NCBI RefSeq assembly: GCF_011170065.1
Contig: NZ_BLLH01000001.1
Span: 248,001-312,000 of the forward strand
Length of the DNA: 64,000 bases
Source: Pseudolactococcus insecticola
GTDB taxonomy: Bacteria > Bacillota > Bacilli > Lactobacillales > Streptococcaceae
Reading direction: 5' to 3'
In this document: piece by piece, positions 34,720-45,897 of the stretch
Layout of the letters: the number at the start of each line of letters is the position of its first letter
How positions within the stretch are numbered: the stretch's first letter is position 1
Notes under the pieces: generated by a model
The model's database searches: none
What the model was told of the DNA's origin: nothing
The model's input: the letters and a program-made list of their open reading frames with translations, nothing else
Translations under genes and position numbers: made by a program

Positions 34720-35886
34720 ATGAGATATTTTACAGCTGGAGAAAGTCACGGGCCGCGTCTGACGGCTATTATTGAAGGCGTCCCTGCTGGGTTGCGCCTG
34801 AGTTCTGCTGATATTAATGTTGAGTTAAAACGCCGTCAAGGCGGCTATGGTCGTGGTGGCCGTATGCTGATAGAAAGCGACCAGGTCGAGATCACGTCTG
34901 GCGTGCGTCACGGTGTTACCATGGGTAGCCCCATCACGCTCAATGTCGAAAATAAGGATTTCAAAAACTGGACGACGATTATGGCGGCAGATGACGTCGA
35001 TGATAAGTTCAAAAAGCAACGTAAACTGACTAAGCCACGTCCAGGACATGCCGATCTGGTTGGTGGCATGAAGTATCGTTTTAGTGATCTGAGAAATGTT
35101 CTAGAACGCTCAAGTGCTCGTGAAACAACCATGCGCGTGGCAATCGGCGCTGTGGCAAAACGTCTGCTTGCTGAGCTTGATATTGAGGTGGCAAGCCATG
35201 TGACGGTTTTTGGCGGGATTGAAGTTGCAGTGCCAGACGGTCTGACCGTTAGCGAAATACGCGAACGTGCGGCGCAATCAGAAGTATCCATCGTCAATCC
35301 TGAACGTGAACAAGAGATTAAAGATTTAGTTGATAAAACTAAAAAAGATGGTGATACGATTGGTGGCGTTGTCGAGGTTGTTGCAGGCGGCCTGCCTGTC
35401 GGACTAGGCTCATATGTCCAGTGGGACAAGAAATTGGACGCGAAAATCGCACAAGCCGTTGTCTCTATCAATGCTTTCAAAGGTGTCGAATTTGGCATCG
35501 GGTTTGATGCGGCTTATAAACCTGGCAGTCAAATCATGGACGAAATCGCTTGGTCAGAACACGATGGTTACACACGAAAATCTGATAACCTTGGCGGATT
35601 TGAAGGTGGTATGACCAATGGTGAGTTGGTTGTCGTGCGTGGTGTCATGAAGCCGATTCCAACGCTTTATAAGCCACTGATGAGTGTGGATACTGAAAAT
35701 CACGAGCCTTATAAGGCGCAAGTCGAACGCTCTGATCCGACCGCTGTCCCTGCTGCTGCAGTGGTGGCTGAGCACGTTGTCGCAACTGTTTTAGCAAATG
35801 AAATCCTAGAAAAATTTGCGTCAGATAACATGGCTGAGCTCAAAGAAAACATTGCCCGCCATAATGACTATGTCAAAGGTTTCTGA
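34720..35886 (+). CDS. aroC: chorismate synthase
   Basis: 388 residues, starting after TTGGAGATAAATC. It makes chorismate from EPSP with reduced flavin. Signatures [62 protein letters not shown] and [10 protein letters not shown] are all present. It has its own promoter and a CodY-like box, and is followed 37 nt later by tyrA. Confidence 0.97.
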   Translation: MRYFTAGESHGPRLTAIIEGVPAGLRLSSADINVELKRRQGGYGRGGRMLIESDQVEITSGVRHGVTMGSPITLNVENKDFKNWTTIMAADDVDDKFKKQRKLTKPRPGHADLVGGMKYRFSDLRNVLERSSARETTMRVAIGAVAKRLLAELDIEVASHVTVFGGIEVAVPDGLTVSEIRERAAQSEVSIVNPEREQEIKDLVDKTKKDGDTIGGVVEVVAGGLPVGLGSYVQWDKKLDAKIAQAVVSINAFKGVEFGIGFDAAYKPGSQIMDEIAWSEHDGYTRKSDNLGGFEGGMTNGELVVVRGVMKPIPTLYKPLMSVDTENHEPYKAQVERSDPTAVPAAAVVAEHVVATVLANEILEKFASDNMAELKENIARHNDYVKGF

Positions 35887-35923
35887 TAGCGATTGACTAT
35901 AAAAAGGTAAAGAAAGTAAGTAG

Positions 35924-37010
35924 ATGTCTCAAAAAACGATTTTAATCGCAGGACTGGGTCTCATCGGAGGCTCGCTTGCGCGTGCAATCAAGTTAGGTCA
36001 CACAGATTATCACGTTTCTGCCTACAATCGTAGTCAGGCACCGCGCGATTTTGCCATTCAAGAAAAGATTGTCGATGAAGTGTCTGACGATTTTGCGGCG
36101 CTTGCTGTCAAGGCAGACGTGATCATCTTGAACTTCCCCGTTCAGCTATCAATTGACTTTTTGAAAAAGCTTGCGACATTGCCTTTGAAAGAAAATGTGC
36201 TGATTTCAGACTCGGGATCTACAAAAACTGAGATTGTTGCTGCGGCGGAAACTATTTTTGCGGGGAAATCCGCCAGATTTATCGGTGGTCATCCGATGGC
36301 TGGTTCGCACAAAACAGGCGTGATTGCATCTGACGAGCTTTTGTTTGAAAATGCGTATTATATTTTGACCCCGTCAACTCTATCTGAGCCAAAAGACCTT
36401 GCGGAACTCAAGGACATTTTATCAAATACCCGTGCGAAATTTGTTGAGTTGTCACCAAAAGATCACGATGCCATGACGGCTGTGACCAGTCATTTTCCGC
36501 ATGTTGTGGCAGCAAGTTTGGTTAATAATGCGCATGATTTTGCACAGCTCATGCCTTTTACTGAAAATCTAGCAGCGGGTGGTTTTCGGGATATGACACG
36601 GATTGCTGAGAGCTCACCCGATATGTGGGCAGAGATTCTCATGTCAAATCCTGATAATATCATCTACCAAATCGATCAATTTAGTCAAAAACTGGCGCAG
36701 ATCAAACAGCTGATTGTTCAAAGACAGAGCGCTGAAATCTGGGATTTCTTTGATCAAGCACGTAAACTTAGAAGTCTGATGCCCATTCACAAAGGGGCTC
36801 TGGAGAACTTTTATGACCTGTTTATCAGCGTGCCAGATAAGTCTGACGTGATTCATGAGGTGCTGGGTTATTTTGCTGGGCACAATCTGAGCATCATCAA
36901 TATCAAAATCAATGAAACGCGTGTTGAGATTAACGGTGTTTTGCAGATTACTTTTAAAACGGAGCAAGATCAGAAAACTGCTGAACATTTGATAAAGGAA
37001 AATTCGGATT

Positions 37011-37027
<17 letters not shown>
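35924..37027 (+). CDS. tyrA: prephenate dehydrogenase
   Basis: 367 residues. The NAD-binding GLGLIGGSLARAIK is at the N-terminus; GGHPMAGSHKTGV and TSHFPHVVAASL are family signatures. The last 75 residues (VPDKSDVIHEVLGYFAGHNLSIINIK) form an ACT domain, a likely site of tyrosine feedback. It converts prephenate to 4-hydroxyphenylpyruvate. The end overlaps a small basic ORF by 17 nt. Confidence 0.95.
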
Positions 37028-38482
<1,455 letters not shown>

Positions 38483-38495
38483 TTGTGAATCAACA

Positions 38496-38526
38496 AAAGT
38501 TCAGACTTGAAAATCTGGACTTTTTT
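38496..38526 (+). terminator. aroA terminator containing a -35 element
   Basis: AAAGTTCAGA and TCTGGACTTT pair around an 8-nt loop and run into T. The loop holds the TTGA of the next promoter (38507-38512). Confidence 0.85.
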
Positions 38527-38535
38527 AGATATAAT
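38507..38535 (+). promoter_or_regulatory. promoter inside the aroA terminator; leaderless start
   Basis: TTGAAA (38507-38512), a 17-nt spacer and TATAAT (38530-38535). The next gene's ATG at 38542 is the expected +1. Confidence 0.7.
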
Positions 38536-38541
38536 TAAGGT

Positions 38542-38748
38542 ATGCGAAAGAAAAAAGAGACAGAAATTCAGATTTCTGACAGTAATGATGGTGTGGTTCT
38601 GACGGTTGGTAAAAAGACGGTCGCAGAGATAAAAAATGCTTCTGACGATGCCTTTGAAGTGCTAGTCAATGGCAAGCATATCAAGACTTTCAAGGCCTAT
38701 CCTGATGCGCTGGAAGAAGCAATCAAGACTTACAATCTTGCGCTTTGA
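38542..38748 (+). CDS. DUF2969 family small protein
   Basis: A 68-residue protein (MRKKKETEIQISDSNDGVVL, then GKKTVAEIKNASDDAFEVLVNGKHIKTFKAYPDALEEAIKTYNLAL), matching the small DUF2969 family of lactic acid bacteria as I know it. The promoter puts +1 at the A of ATG. An AAGG ends 1 nt before the ATG, too close to act as a normal ribosome site. Function unknown. Confidence 0.75.
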   Translation: MRKKKETEIQISDSNDGVVLTVGKKTVAEIKNASDDAFEVLVNGKHIKTFKAYPDALEEAIKTYNLAL

Positions 38749-38781
38749 ACTTTTTAGGTAATCGCAGCAATGGATTATTTT

Positions 38782-38853
38782 TGGGGTATAGCCAAGCGGT
38801 AAGGCAAGGGACTTTGACTCCCTCATGCGTTGGTTCGAATCCAGCTACCCCAG
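38782..38853 (+). tRNA. tRNA-Gln (anticodon TTG)
   Basis: TGGGGTA and TACCCCA form the acceptor stem, AGGGA-CTTTGAC-TCCCT the anticodon arm and GGTTCGAATCC the T arm. The anticodon TTG reads CAA/CAG. CCA is not encoded; the discriminator is G at 38853 or next to it. Confidence 0.95.
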
Positions 38854-38900
38854 TTGTATAGGTCATGTGACTTGATTTAGCTAAATTTGAGTAAAGTAAT

Positions 38901-38925
38901 AAGCGGAAAAAACAACCGCTTTTAT
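38901..38925 (+). terminator. terminator after tRNA-Gln
   Basis: AAGCGG and CCGCTT pair around a 9-nt A-rich loop, followed by TTATT. Confidence 0.6.
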
Positions 38926-38948
38926 TATGAATAGAGAGTTTCATAAAA

Positions 38949-39509
38949 ATGGTAAAAAGAGATTTATATCGCAATATTTTGATAGGACTGATCGTTGTTT
39001 TGCTGCTTGCGGTGCTAAGGATTTTCGTGGTAGAGCCTATCCGGATTCACAATGATAATATGGCACCGATTTTGCCTAAAAAAACGCATATTTTAGCCAT
39101 GAAGCGCTCAAAAATTGGCAACCTTGATTTGGTTGCTTACCGTCATGATGGTAAAAAATATGTCGGCAGAGTCATTGGTGTGCCAGGGCAGAGCGTCATT
39201 GCCATGGACAATATCGTCTATGTTAACCATGATATCCTAAAAGAACCGTACATTACCGCCAACCAAAATAAATATCTGCTTACGCATGACGATGATTTTA
39301 CCACAGATTTTCGTGTGGATCAGCTGCCTGCTAAAACTTATTGGATCTTAAACGATGCGCGTGATGTCAAGGAAGACAGCCGACGTTTTGGTCCGATTAA
39401 AGCTAAAGATATTTTAGGTGAGCTCGAGTTCAGGTATGCACCGATTAGCGATTTTGGCTTTGTTGAAAATGATGAAGCAAAACTTGAAAATGGCTATGAG
39501 AATAACTAA
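38949..39509 (+). CDS. signal peptidase I-like protein lacking catalytic Ser and Lys
   Basis: 186 residues with an N-terminal membrane segment (ILIGLIVVLLLAVLRIFVV) and the beta-fold of type I signal peptidases. In active enzymes box B is (G/D)xSMxPT; here it reads HNDNMAPIL, so Ser is Asn. Box D normally reads VKRVIGxPGD; here YVGRVIGVPGQ, so the general base Lys is Gly and the final Asp Gln. The later box reads LNDARDVKEDSRRFG, close to GDxxxxSxDSRxFG. The fold seems kept but peptide cutting by the Ser/Lys pair is not possible. It may be a chaperone-like paralogue, as with SipA of pilus islands. Confidence 0.8.
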   Translation: MVKRDLYRNILIGLIVVLLLAVLRIFVVEPIRIHNDNMAPILPKKTHILAMKRSKIGNLDLVAYRHDGKKYVGRVIGVPGQSVIAMDNIVYVNHDILKEPYITANQNKYLLTHDDDFTTDFRVDQLPAKTYWILNDARDVKEDSRRFGPIKAKDILGELEFRYAPISDFGFVENDEAKLENGYENN

Positions 39510-39515
39510 ATCTGG

Positions 39516-39539
39516 AAAAATTCTTCGGAGTTTTTTTTT
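39516..39539 (+). terminator. terminator of the signal peptidase-like gene
   Basis: AAAATTC, a TTCG tetraloop and GAGTTTT are followed by a long T run. Confidence 0.75.
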
Positions 39540-39604
39540 GCCGTGATAATATGGTAAAATTGACATATCGATAAAAATGAAAAGTCAGGAAAAAGGGATA
39601 AATA

Positions 39605-40894
39605 ATGAGAATGGTTGACATTATCCAGAAAAAAAGAGAAGGGCAGGCACTGTCAACTCAGGAAATTTCTTGGATGATTGACAGTTATACATCAGGCGCT
39701 GTGCCCGATTATCAGATGTCAGCCTGGGCTATGGCTGTTTATTTTCGTGGTATGACGACAGCAGAGACGGCAGATCTGACCATGGCGATGGTAGCAAGTG
39801 GTCAGACAATTGATCTGACGACTATACCCGGTGTCAAGGTGGATAAGCATTCAACTGGCGGCGTGGGGGATAAGGTTACGCTGATTCTGGCGCCGCTTGT
39901 TGCGAGTTTTGGCGTGCCAGTAGCTAAGATGAGTGGTCGCGGGCTTGGACACACTGGTGGGACTTTGGACAAGCTTGAGAGCATTCACGGTTTTGAGATT
40001 GAGCAATCGGAGGCAGAGTTTATCAAGCAGGTCACAGAAGCAGGACTTGCCGTGATTGGTCAGTCAGATGACTTGGTTAAGGCTGATAAGTTGCTTTATG
40101 CGCTGCGCGATGTGACGGCTACCGTTGATATTATTCCGCTGATTGCAAGCTCGATTATGTCGAAAAAGATTGCAGCAGGTAGTGATGCAATTTTGCTTGA
40201 CGTGACGGTGGGCAGCGGTGCCTTCATGAAAAATATCGACGACGCGCGGCTACTTGCGAGAACCATGGTCGATTTGGGCAATGCTGTAGGGCGCAAAACG
40301 ATTGCTGTGATTACTGATATGAGTCAACCGCTAGGCGCAACTATTGGTAATCGCTTAGAAATCGCTGAAAGCCTTGCTGTTCTAAAAGGAGAAGGGTCGT
40401 CAGAACTGCAATATTTTATTGCTGAACTCGCACAGCTCATGCTTGGACTTGCGGACGTTGACAAATCGCTAGATGAGATATTGACGCATCTGTCAAATGG
40501 TGCAGCACTTGACAAATTTAAAGCTATGGTTACAGCACAAGGCGGTGATATGGCTGAGTTATTAGCATCACCTGTGCACAAAACACAGTTTTCAAAAGTC
40601 GTCAGAAGTCAAAAATCAGGTTTTGTCACGTCATTTGACGCGTTGAGTGCTGGTCTGCTTGCCATGCGAGCGGGTGCAGGACGTGCTGTCAAGTCGGACT
40701 TATTGGACATGGACGCAGGTATCAAGATTTTCAAAAAAATCGGAGATGCCGTGCAAGAAGATGAGCCTTTGTTTGAAATTTTTTACAACAAACCAGACTT
40801 CGACGTTGATAAAGAAAGCCAGGACTTGCTTGACAAAATCAGCATTTCTGACGAAAAAATAAAAATAAAAGAAATATTGGAGATTATCAAATGA
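39605..40894 (+). CDS. pdp: pyrimidine-nucleoside phosphorylase
   Basis: 429 residues after AAAAAGGGATAAATA. It splits uridine, thymidine or deoxyuridine with phosphate. The signature is present as [20 protein letters not shown] and [20 protein letters not shown]. The phosphate-binding and catalytic regions are unbroken and the length is typical. It opens the salvage cluster, overlapping deoC as ATGA, and works with deoC and cdd to use nucleosides as carbon and base sources. Confidence 0.95.
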   Translation: MRMVDIIQKKREGQALSTQEISWMIDSYTSGAVPDYQMSAWAMAVYFRGMTTAETADLTMAMVASGQTIDLTTIPGVKVDKHSTGGVGDKVTLILAPLVASFGVPVAKMSGRGLGHTGGTLDKLESIHGFEIEQSEAEFIKQVTEAGLAVIGQSDDLVKADKLLYALRDVTATVDIIPLIASSIMSKKIAAGSDAILLDVTVGSGAFMKNIDDARLLARTMVDLGNAVGRKTIAVITDMSQPLGATIGNRLEIAESLAVLKGEGSSELQYFIAELAQLMLGLADVDKSLDEILTHLSNGAALDKFKAMVTAQGGDMAELLASPVHKTQFSKVVRSQKSGFVTSFDALSAGLLAMRAGAGRAVKSDLLDMDAGIKIFKKIGDAVQEDEPLFEIFYNKPDFDVDKESQDLLDKISISDEKIKIKEILEIIK

Positions 40895-41556
40895 CAAACT
40901 TAAACAAATACATCGACCATACCGTGCTCAAAGCGGATACACCTCAGGAAAAAGTGCAACAAATCCTCGATGAAGCCATCAAATATGACTTTATGAGCGT
41001 CTGCATCAATCCAACATGGGTGGCATTCGCAGCTGAAAAACTAGCAGCGACAGACGTCAAAGTCTGCACCGTTATCGGTTTTCCTTTGGGTGCAAATACC
41101 AGTGCGCTCAAGGCATTTGAAGCGGCTGACGCAGTCAAAAATGGGGCTGATGAAGTCGATATGGTCATCAACATTGGCGCAGCCAAATATGGCAACTGGG
41201 CGCTAGTCGAGTCTGACATTAAGGCAGTCGTTGCGGCATCAAGCCATGCAACAACAAAAGTGATTATTGAGACGTCACTTTTGACTGACGATGAAAAAGT
41301 TCAGGCTTGTAAGGCCGCAGTTCGTGCGGGAGCAGACTTTGTCAAAACGTCAACAGGCTTTTCAACAGGTGGTGCAACGGTTGCAGATATTGCCCTGATG
41401 CGCAAAACGGTCGGTCCTGATATGGGCGTCAAAGCTTCTGGCGGTGTGCGCTCCATTGCGGACGCCAAGGCAATGATTGCGGCGGGTGCAACGCGCCTAG
41501 GCACGTCGAATGGCGTTGACATCATGGAAGGTAACGTGGCAAATGGCGGCTACTGA
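40891..41556 (+). CDS. deoC: deoxyribose-phosphate aldolase
   Basis: 221 residues. It splits 2-deoxyribose-5-phosphate into glyceraldehyde-3-phosphate and acetaldehyde. The Schiff-base Lys is in [36 protein letters not shown] and [13 protein letters not shown] are also present. It is coupled to pdp by a 4-nt overlap and overlaps cdd by 14 nt. Confidence 0.97.
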   Translation: MTNLNKYIDHTVLKADTPQEKVQQILDEAIKYDFMSVCINPTWVAFAAEKLAATDVKVCTVIGFPLGANTSALKAFEAADAVKNGADEVDMVINIGAAKYGNWALVESDIKAVVAASSHATTKVIIETSLLTDDEKVQACKAAVRAGADFVKTSTGFSTGGATVADIALMRKTVGPDMGVKASGGVRSIADAKAMIAAGATRLGTSNGVDIMEGNVANGGY

Positions 41557-41947
41557 GACAGAACAATCAGCGCTTTTTAAGCAGGCTCGGGATGCGGCAA
41601 GTGTCGCCTATGTGCCTTATTCGCATTTTCCTGTCGGAGCTGCGCTTATCGCCAAAAATGGGCTTGTTTTTCAAGGATGCAATATCGAGAATGCGAGTTT
41701 TGGTCTGACAAATTGTGCCGAGCGGACAGCGATTTTTAAGGCAGTGTCAAGTGGCGTTAGGACTTTTGAAACGATTGGTATTTATGGTGATACGGATGAG
41801 CCGATTTCACCTTGTGGCGCTTGCAGGCAAGTACTTGCCGAATTTTGCCCAGAGGATATGCCTGTTTTCCTTTTTTCAAGGGATGGCAAGGTCAAAAAAA
41901 CGACCGTTGGCGAACTATTGCCTTATCATTTTAAGGACTTAGTATAG
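41543..41947 (+). CDS. cdd: cytidine deaminase
   Basis: 134 residues from ATG 41543, within the end of deoC; an upstream start at 41510 would add 11 residues unlike the family. The zinc site is complete: the conserved Cys and Glu in [19 protein letters not shown] and the paired Cys in [12 protein letters not shown]. It deaminates cytidine and deoxycytidine to uridine forms, which Pdp then splits. Homotetrameric type by size. Confidence 0.95.
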   Translation: MAATETEQSALFKQARDAASVAYVPYSHFPVGAALIAKNGLVFQGCNIENASFGLTNCAERTAIFKAVSSGVRTFETIGIYGDTDEPISPCGACRQVLAEFCPEDMPVFLFSRDGKVKKTTVGELLPYHFKDLV

Positions 41948-41956
41948 AAATAATAA

Positions 41957-41969
41957 AAATCCGAACGAT
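41957..41969 (+). promoter_or_regulatory. PurBox-like PurR site upstream of bmpA
   Basis: AAATCCGAACGAT matches AWWWCCGAACWWT at 12 of 13 positions. A TAAACT at 42026-42031 would put transcription start near 42038, about 75 nt downstream of the box centre, close to the spacing of L. lactis PurR activation. Confidence 0.5.
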
Positions 41970-41986
41970 TGATTTTTTGGATAAAA

Positions 41987-42001
41987 ATTTTTCAGAAAAT
42001 G
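41987..42001 (+). promoter_or_regulatory. CodY-like box upstream of bmpA
   Basis: ATTTTTCAGAAAATG matches 13 of 15 positions of AATTTTCWGAAAATT and lies between the PurBox and the likely promoter. Confidence 0.4.
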
Positions 42002-42099
42002 GTTGTAGTTTTTGTAAACTTAATGTAAACTTAAACATAGAAGTTCGATTTGTATGATTATGATCATGATTGAACACAAAATTTGGAGGAATTTATTTC

Positions 42100-43152
42100 A
42101 TGAACAAAAAAGTAATCGGTGCTGGTCTTGCAGCTGTGGCTGTCTTGTCGCTTGCGGCATGTGGCAATCGCGACAAAACAAGCAGCTCATCAGATGCTAA
42201 AACTGACTTGAAAGTTGCAATCGTAACTGATACTGGTGGTGTTGACGACAAATCCTTTAACCAATCAGCTTGGGAAGGCTTACAAGCTTGGGGCAAGGCA
42301 AATGGCTTAGCTAAAGACAAAGGCTACACTTATTTCCAATCAGCAAGTGAGTCTGACTATGCAACCAACCTTGATAGCGCTGTTTCTGGTGGCTACAAGC
42401 TGGTTTACGGTATCGGTTTTGCGCTTCATGATGCGATTGCTGAAAGTGCCAAAGATAACACTGACACAAATTTTGTTTTGATTGATGACGTCATTGAAGG
42501 ACAAAAAAACGTTGCCTCAGCGACATTTAAGGACCAAGAAGGTGCTTATCTTGCAGGTGTTGCCGCAGCTAAAACAACTAAGACTAAAACTGTTGGTTTT
42601 GTAGGCGGTATGGAATCTGACGTCATCACACGCTTTGAAAAAGGCTTTGAAGCTGGTGTTAAGTCAGTCGATAAATCAATCAAAGTCAAAGTTGACTACG
42701 CGGGCTCATTTTCTGATGCTGCAAAAGGTAAGACAATCGCCTCAGCTCAATACGCTGGTGGTGCTGATATTATCTATCAAGCCGCTGGTGGAACAGGTGC
42801 AGGTGTCTTTTCAGAAGCCAAAGCACTCAACGAAGAAAAATCTGACGCTGATAAAGTTTGGGTGATCGGTGTTGACCGTGACCAAAAAGATGAAGGTAAT
42901 TACACATCAAAAGATGGTAAAAAATCTAACTTTGTTCTTGCGTCAACGATAAAAGGCGTAGGTAAAGTTGTTCAAACTATCAACAAAGAAACGGCTGACG
43001 ACAAATTCCCTGGCGGCAAACACGTCGTTTACGGAATAAAAGATGGCTCTGTAGGCCTTGCCAATGACAATTTGTCAGCTGAAGCTGCAAAAGCAGTTGA
43101 TCAAGCACGTGATGACATCAAAGCTGGTAAAATCACAGTTCCTGAAAAATAG
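42100..43152 (+). CDS. bmpA: nucleoside-binding lipoprotein (BMP family)
   Basis: 350 residues from ATG 42100 after TTTGGAGGAATTTATTTC. The lipobox LSLAAC gives a lipid-anchored Cys at about residue 22. The mature protein is a BMP/PnrA-type binding protein: VAIVTDTGGVDDKSFNQSAWEGL, GGYKLVYGIGFALHDAI, EGAYLAGVAAAK and GADIIYQAAGGTGAGVF. It captures nucleosides for NupABC, encoded just downstream. A terminator at 43161-43187 probably gives it higher expression than the transporter genes. Confidence 0.93.
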   Translation: MNKKVIGAGLAAVAVLSLAACGNRDKTSSSSDAKTDLKVAIVTDTGGVDDKSFNQSAWEGLQAWGKANGLAKDKGYTYFQSASESDYATNLDSAVSGGYKLVYGIGFALHDAIAESAKDNTDTNFVLIDDVIEGQKNVASATFKDQEGAYLAGVAAAKTTKTKTVGFVGGMESDVITRFEKGFEAGVKSVDKSIKVKVDYAGSFSDAAKGKTIASAQYAGGADIIYQAAGGTGAGVFSEAKALNEEKSDADKVWVIGVDRDQKDEGNYTSKDGKKSNFVLASTIKGVGKVVQTINKETADDKFPGGKHVVYGIKDGSVGLANDNLSAEAAKAVDQARDDIKAGKITVPEK

Positions 43153-43160
43153 ATAAATGA

Positions 43161-43187
43161 AAATAGTGCGGAGGCGCTATTTTTTTG
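43161..43187 (+). terminator. terminator after bmpA
   Basis: AAATAGTGC and GCGCTATTT pair around GGAG with a T run. Some read-through to nupA is likely; a TATAAT-like element follows at about 43217-43224. Confidence 0.75.
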
Positions 43188-43258
43188 TGAAAAATTAGCA
43201 AGATTAGCCAAATTTTTGATATAATGAGATATATCAATTTATAGAAATGGAACATTTT

Positions 43259-44788
43259 ATGACAGGACAAAACGTGCAAAATGTGATAGAAATGCGCGAT
43301 GTCTCAAAAGTTTTTGGTACTTTTGTGGCAAACGACCAGATCAATCTACAAGTCCAAAAAGGCGAAATTCATGCGCTTTTAGGTGAAAATGGTGCTGGTA
43401 AATCAACGCTGATGAACATGTTATCAGGCCTACTTGAGCCGACGTCAGGCGAGATTTTTGTAAATGGGAGCGTTGAGAAAATAGATTCGCCGTCAAAAGC
43501 TAGTAAACTCGGTATCGGTATGGTGCATCAGCATTTTATGCTGGTAGACGCTTTTACGGTGACTGAAAATATTATCCTAGGCAATGAAACGACGCGTGGC
43601 ATCAAATTGGACACAAAAAAAGCTGAGCAAGAAATTCTTGAACTCTCGCAAAAATATGGGCTAGAGGTCACGCCAAGTGCGCTAGTACGCGATATTTCAG
43701 TGGGTCAGCAGCAGCGTGTTGAAATCTTAAAAACGCTTTATCGAGGTGCTGAGATTTTGATTTTTGATGAGCCAACGGCCGTTCTGACGCCTGCTGAAAT
43801 TTTGGAGTTAATGACGATTTTGAAAAATCTCGTCAAAGAAGGGAAATCAATCATTCTCATCACGCATAAACTGGATGAAATCCGTGCGGTTTCTGATCGT
43901 GTCACAGTTATTCGTCGTGGTAAATCGATCGAAACCGTCGATGTTGCAGGGCGCGATAATAAAACGCTTGCGGAAATGATGGTTGGTCACAGCGTGTCTT
44001 TTGTGACTGAGAAAAAAGTCGCAAATCCTGGTAAAGTAGTCCTCGATATTAGCCATTTGGTGGTCAATGAAAGCCGCGGCGCACAGGCAGTCAAATCGTT
44101 ATCTTTGAAAGTCCGCGCGGGTGAAATCGTGGGTCTAGCTGGTATTGACGGCAATGGTCAGAGTGAGCTAGTTCAAGCAATCACAGGCTTACGCCCTGTT
44201 GTCACAGGCTCAATCAAGCTAAAAGATAAGGAAATCACCAATCATAAACCGCGGCAGATCACTGAGATGTCAGTGGCGCACGTGCCTGAGGATCGGCATC
44301 GTGATGGGCTTGTTTTGCAACTGTCAGTCGCTGAAAATATGGCCTTGCAAACCTACTATAAAGCACCGATGAGCCATTTGGGTTTTCTTGATTATAAGGC
44401 AATCAATCAAAAAGCGCGCGAACTTATGGCGGAGTTTGACGTCCGAGGTGCCAGTGAACTAGTGCCTGCGTCGGCGCTTTCAGGTGGTAATCAGCAAAAG
44501 GCGATTATTGCCCGTGAGATTGATCGTAATCCTGATTTACTGATTGTCAGTCAACCTACACGTGGCCTTGACGTTGGGGCAATCGAGTATATTCACAAAC
44601 GCTTGATACAAGCACGTGATGAAGGGAAGGCTGTGCTTGTTGTTTCATTTGAGCTTGACGAAATCCTAAACGTTTCTGATAGAATCGCTGTGATTCACGA
44701 TGGTAAGATTCAAGGTATCGTCAGACCAGCTGAAACGACAAAACAAGAACTGGGTGTTCTGATGGTAGGAGGTACGCTAAAATCATGA
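43259..44788 (+). CDS. nupA: nucleoside ABC transporter, ATP-binding protein
   Basis: 509 residues with two ABC domains, as in RbsA/YufO-type ATPases. The first has GENGAGKSTLMNML, SVGQQQRVEILKTL and LIFDEPTAVLTP; the second has degenerate Walker A GIDGNGQSELVQAI and SGGNQQKAIIAREI with LIVSQPTRGLDVGA. The start may be ATG 43247 or 43259. It energises uptake of nucleosides bound by BmpA. The stop overlaps nupB as ATGA. Confidence 0.92.
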   Translation: MTGQNVQNVIEMRDVSKVFGTFVANDQINLQVQKGEIHALLGENGAGKSTLMNMLSGLLEPTSGEIFVNGSVEKIDSPSKASKLGIGMVHQHFMLVDAFTVTENIILGNETTRGIKLDTKKAEQEILELSQKYGLEVTPSALVRDISVGQQQRVEILKTLYRGAEILIFDEPTAVLTPAEILELMTILKNLVKEGKSIILITHKLDEIRAVSDRVTVIRRGKSIETVDVAGRDNKTLAEMMVGHSVSFVTEKKVANPGKVVLDISHLVVNESRGAQAVKSLSLKVRAGEIVGLAGIDGNGQSELVQAITGLRPVVTGSIKLKDKEITNHKPRQITEMSVAHVPEDRHRDGLVLQLSVAENMALQTYYKAPMSHLGFLDYKAINQKARELMAEFDVRGASELVPASALSGGNQQKAIIAREIDRNPDLLIVSQPTRGLDVGAIEYIHKRLIQARDEGKAVLVVSFELDEILNVSDRIAVIHDGKIQGIVRPAETTKQELGVLMVGGTLKS

Positions 44789-45897
44789 AAAATCTCAATA
44801 TCAGAAAAGGGTTAATTCCGATTATTGCCGTGATTGTGGGCTTTCTTTTGGGCGCAATCATCATGCTCGTCTTTGGCTACAATCCGCTTTGGGGATATGA
44901 AGACCTATTCACACAGGCTTTTGGCAGTGTCAAATCAATCGGAGAAATTTTCAGAAGTATGGGGCCGCTGATTCTGACGGCGCTATCATTTGCTGTTGCC
45001 ATGCGAGCCGGCATGTTTAATATCGGGATGTCAGGACAGGCTTTGGCAGGCTGGATTTCATCGGCCTGGTTTGTGCTAAGCTATCCTGACTTGCCACGTG
45101 TTATCATGATTCCTTTGGTCATTATTATCGGTGCTGCTTGGGGTGCTATTATGGCTGCAATTCCTGGTATTTTAAAGGCTTTTCTAGGCACGAGTGAAGT
45201 CATCGTGACCATCATGATGAACTATATTATTTTGTTTGTGACGACGCATTTGGTGCATAATGTTTTTGCTAAAAAACTCATGTCATCAAAAGATTCGACC
45301 ATTCCGGTCAGTCAAAATGCGTCATTTCGGACAACGTTTCTATCAGACATTAGTAATCATTCACGTCTTAATATCGGTATTTTTATCGCGATTATCGCGA
45401 TTATCGTCGTTGCAGTGGTTATCAAACGGACAACACTCGGCTATGAAATCAGGGCAGTTGGACTCAATCCAAACGCTTCAGAATACGCAGGTATCTCAGC
45501 AAAACGCACGATTATCACATCTATGCTGATTGCAGGCGGACTCGCTGGTATTGGTGGCGTTGTCGAAGGACTTGGGACTTTTCAAAATTTCTTTGTCCAA
45601 AGTTCTAGCATGTCGATCGGGTTTGATGGGATGGCCGTTGCGCTTTTAGGTGAAAATTCACCAGTGGGCATTTTGTTTGCAGCGCTTTTATTTTCAATCC
45701 TAAAAATCGGTGCACCGGGCATGAATGTGACAGGTATTCCGCCAGAAATCGTCAATGTCGTGATTGCAAGTATTATCTTTTTTGTCGGCATCAAGTTTGT
45801 TATTGAGACAGTCTTGCCAAGCCTACCTAAAAAAGACGAGAACACCACAGCGCGCACGGTTGACAGTAAAGTGAAAAAGGAGGGCGCTAAGCTATGA
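44785..45897 (+). CDS. nupB: nucleoside ABC transporter permease
   Basis: 370 residues, mostly hydrophobic with about nine or ten membrane segments. Family marks of BPD_transp_2 permeases: FAVAMRAGMFNIGMSGQALAGWI near residue 70 and TTLGYEIRAVGLNPNASEYAGI near 220. It forms the channel with the next gene product. It is coupled to both neighbours by ATGA overlaps. Confidence 0.92.
   Translation: MKNLNIRKGLIPIIAVIVGFLLGAIIMLVFGYNPLWGYEDLFTQAFGSVKSIGEIFRSMGPLILTALSFAVAMRAGMFNIGMSGQALAGWISSAWFVLSYPDLPRVIMIPLVIIIGAAWGAIMAAIPGILKAFLGTSEVIVTIMMNYIILFVTTHLVHNVFAKKLMSSKDSTIPVSQNASFRTTFLSDISNHSRLNIGIFIAIIAIIVVAVVIKRTTLGYEIRAVGLNPNASEYAGISAKRTIITSMLIAGGLAGIGGVVEGLGTFQNFFVQSSSMSIGFDGMAVALLGENSPVGILFAALLFSILKIGAPGMNVTGIPPEIVNVVIASIIFFVGIKFVIETVLPSLPKKDENTTARTVDSKVKKEGAKL

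Noticed and set aside
38723-38974. Minus-strand ORF of 83 codons
   Set aside because: It overlaps tRNA-Gln and the DUF2969 gene; its coding look comes from the tRNA sequence.
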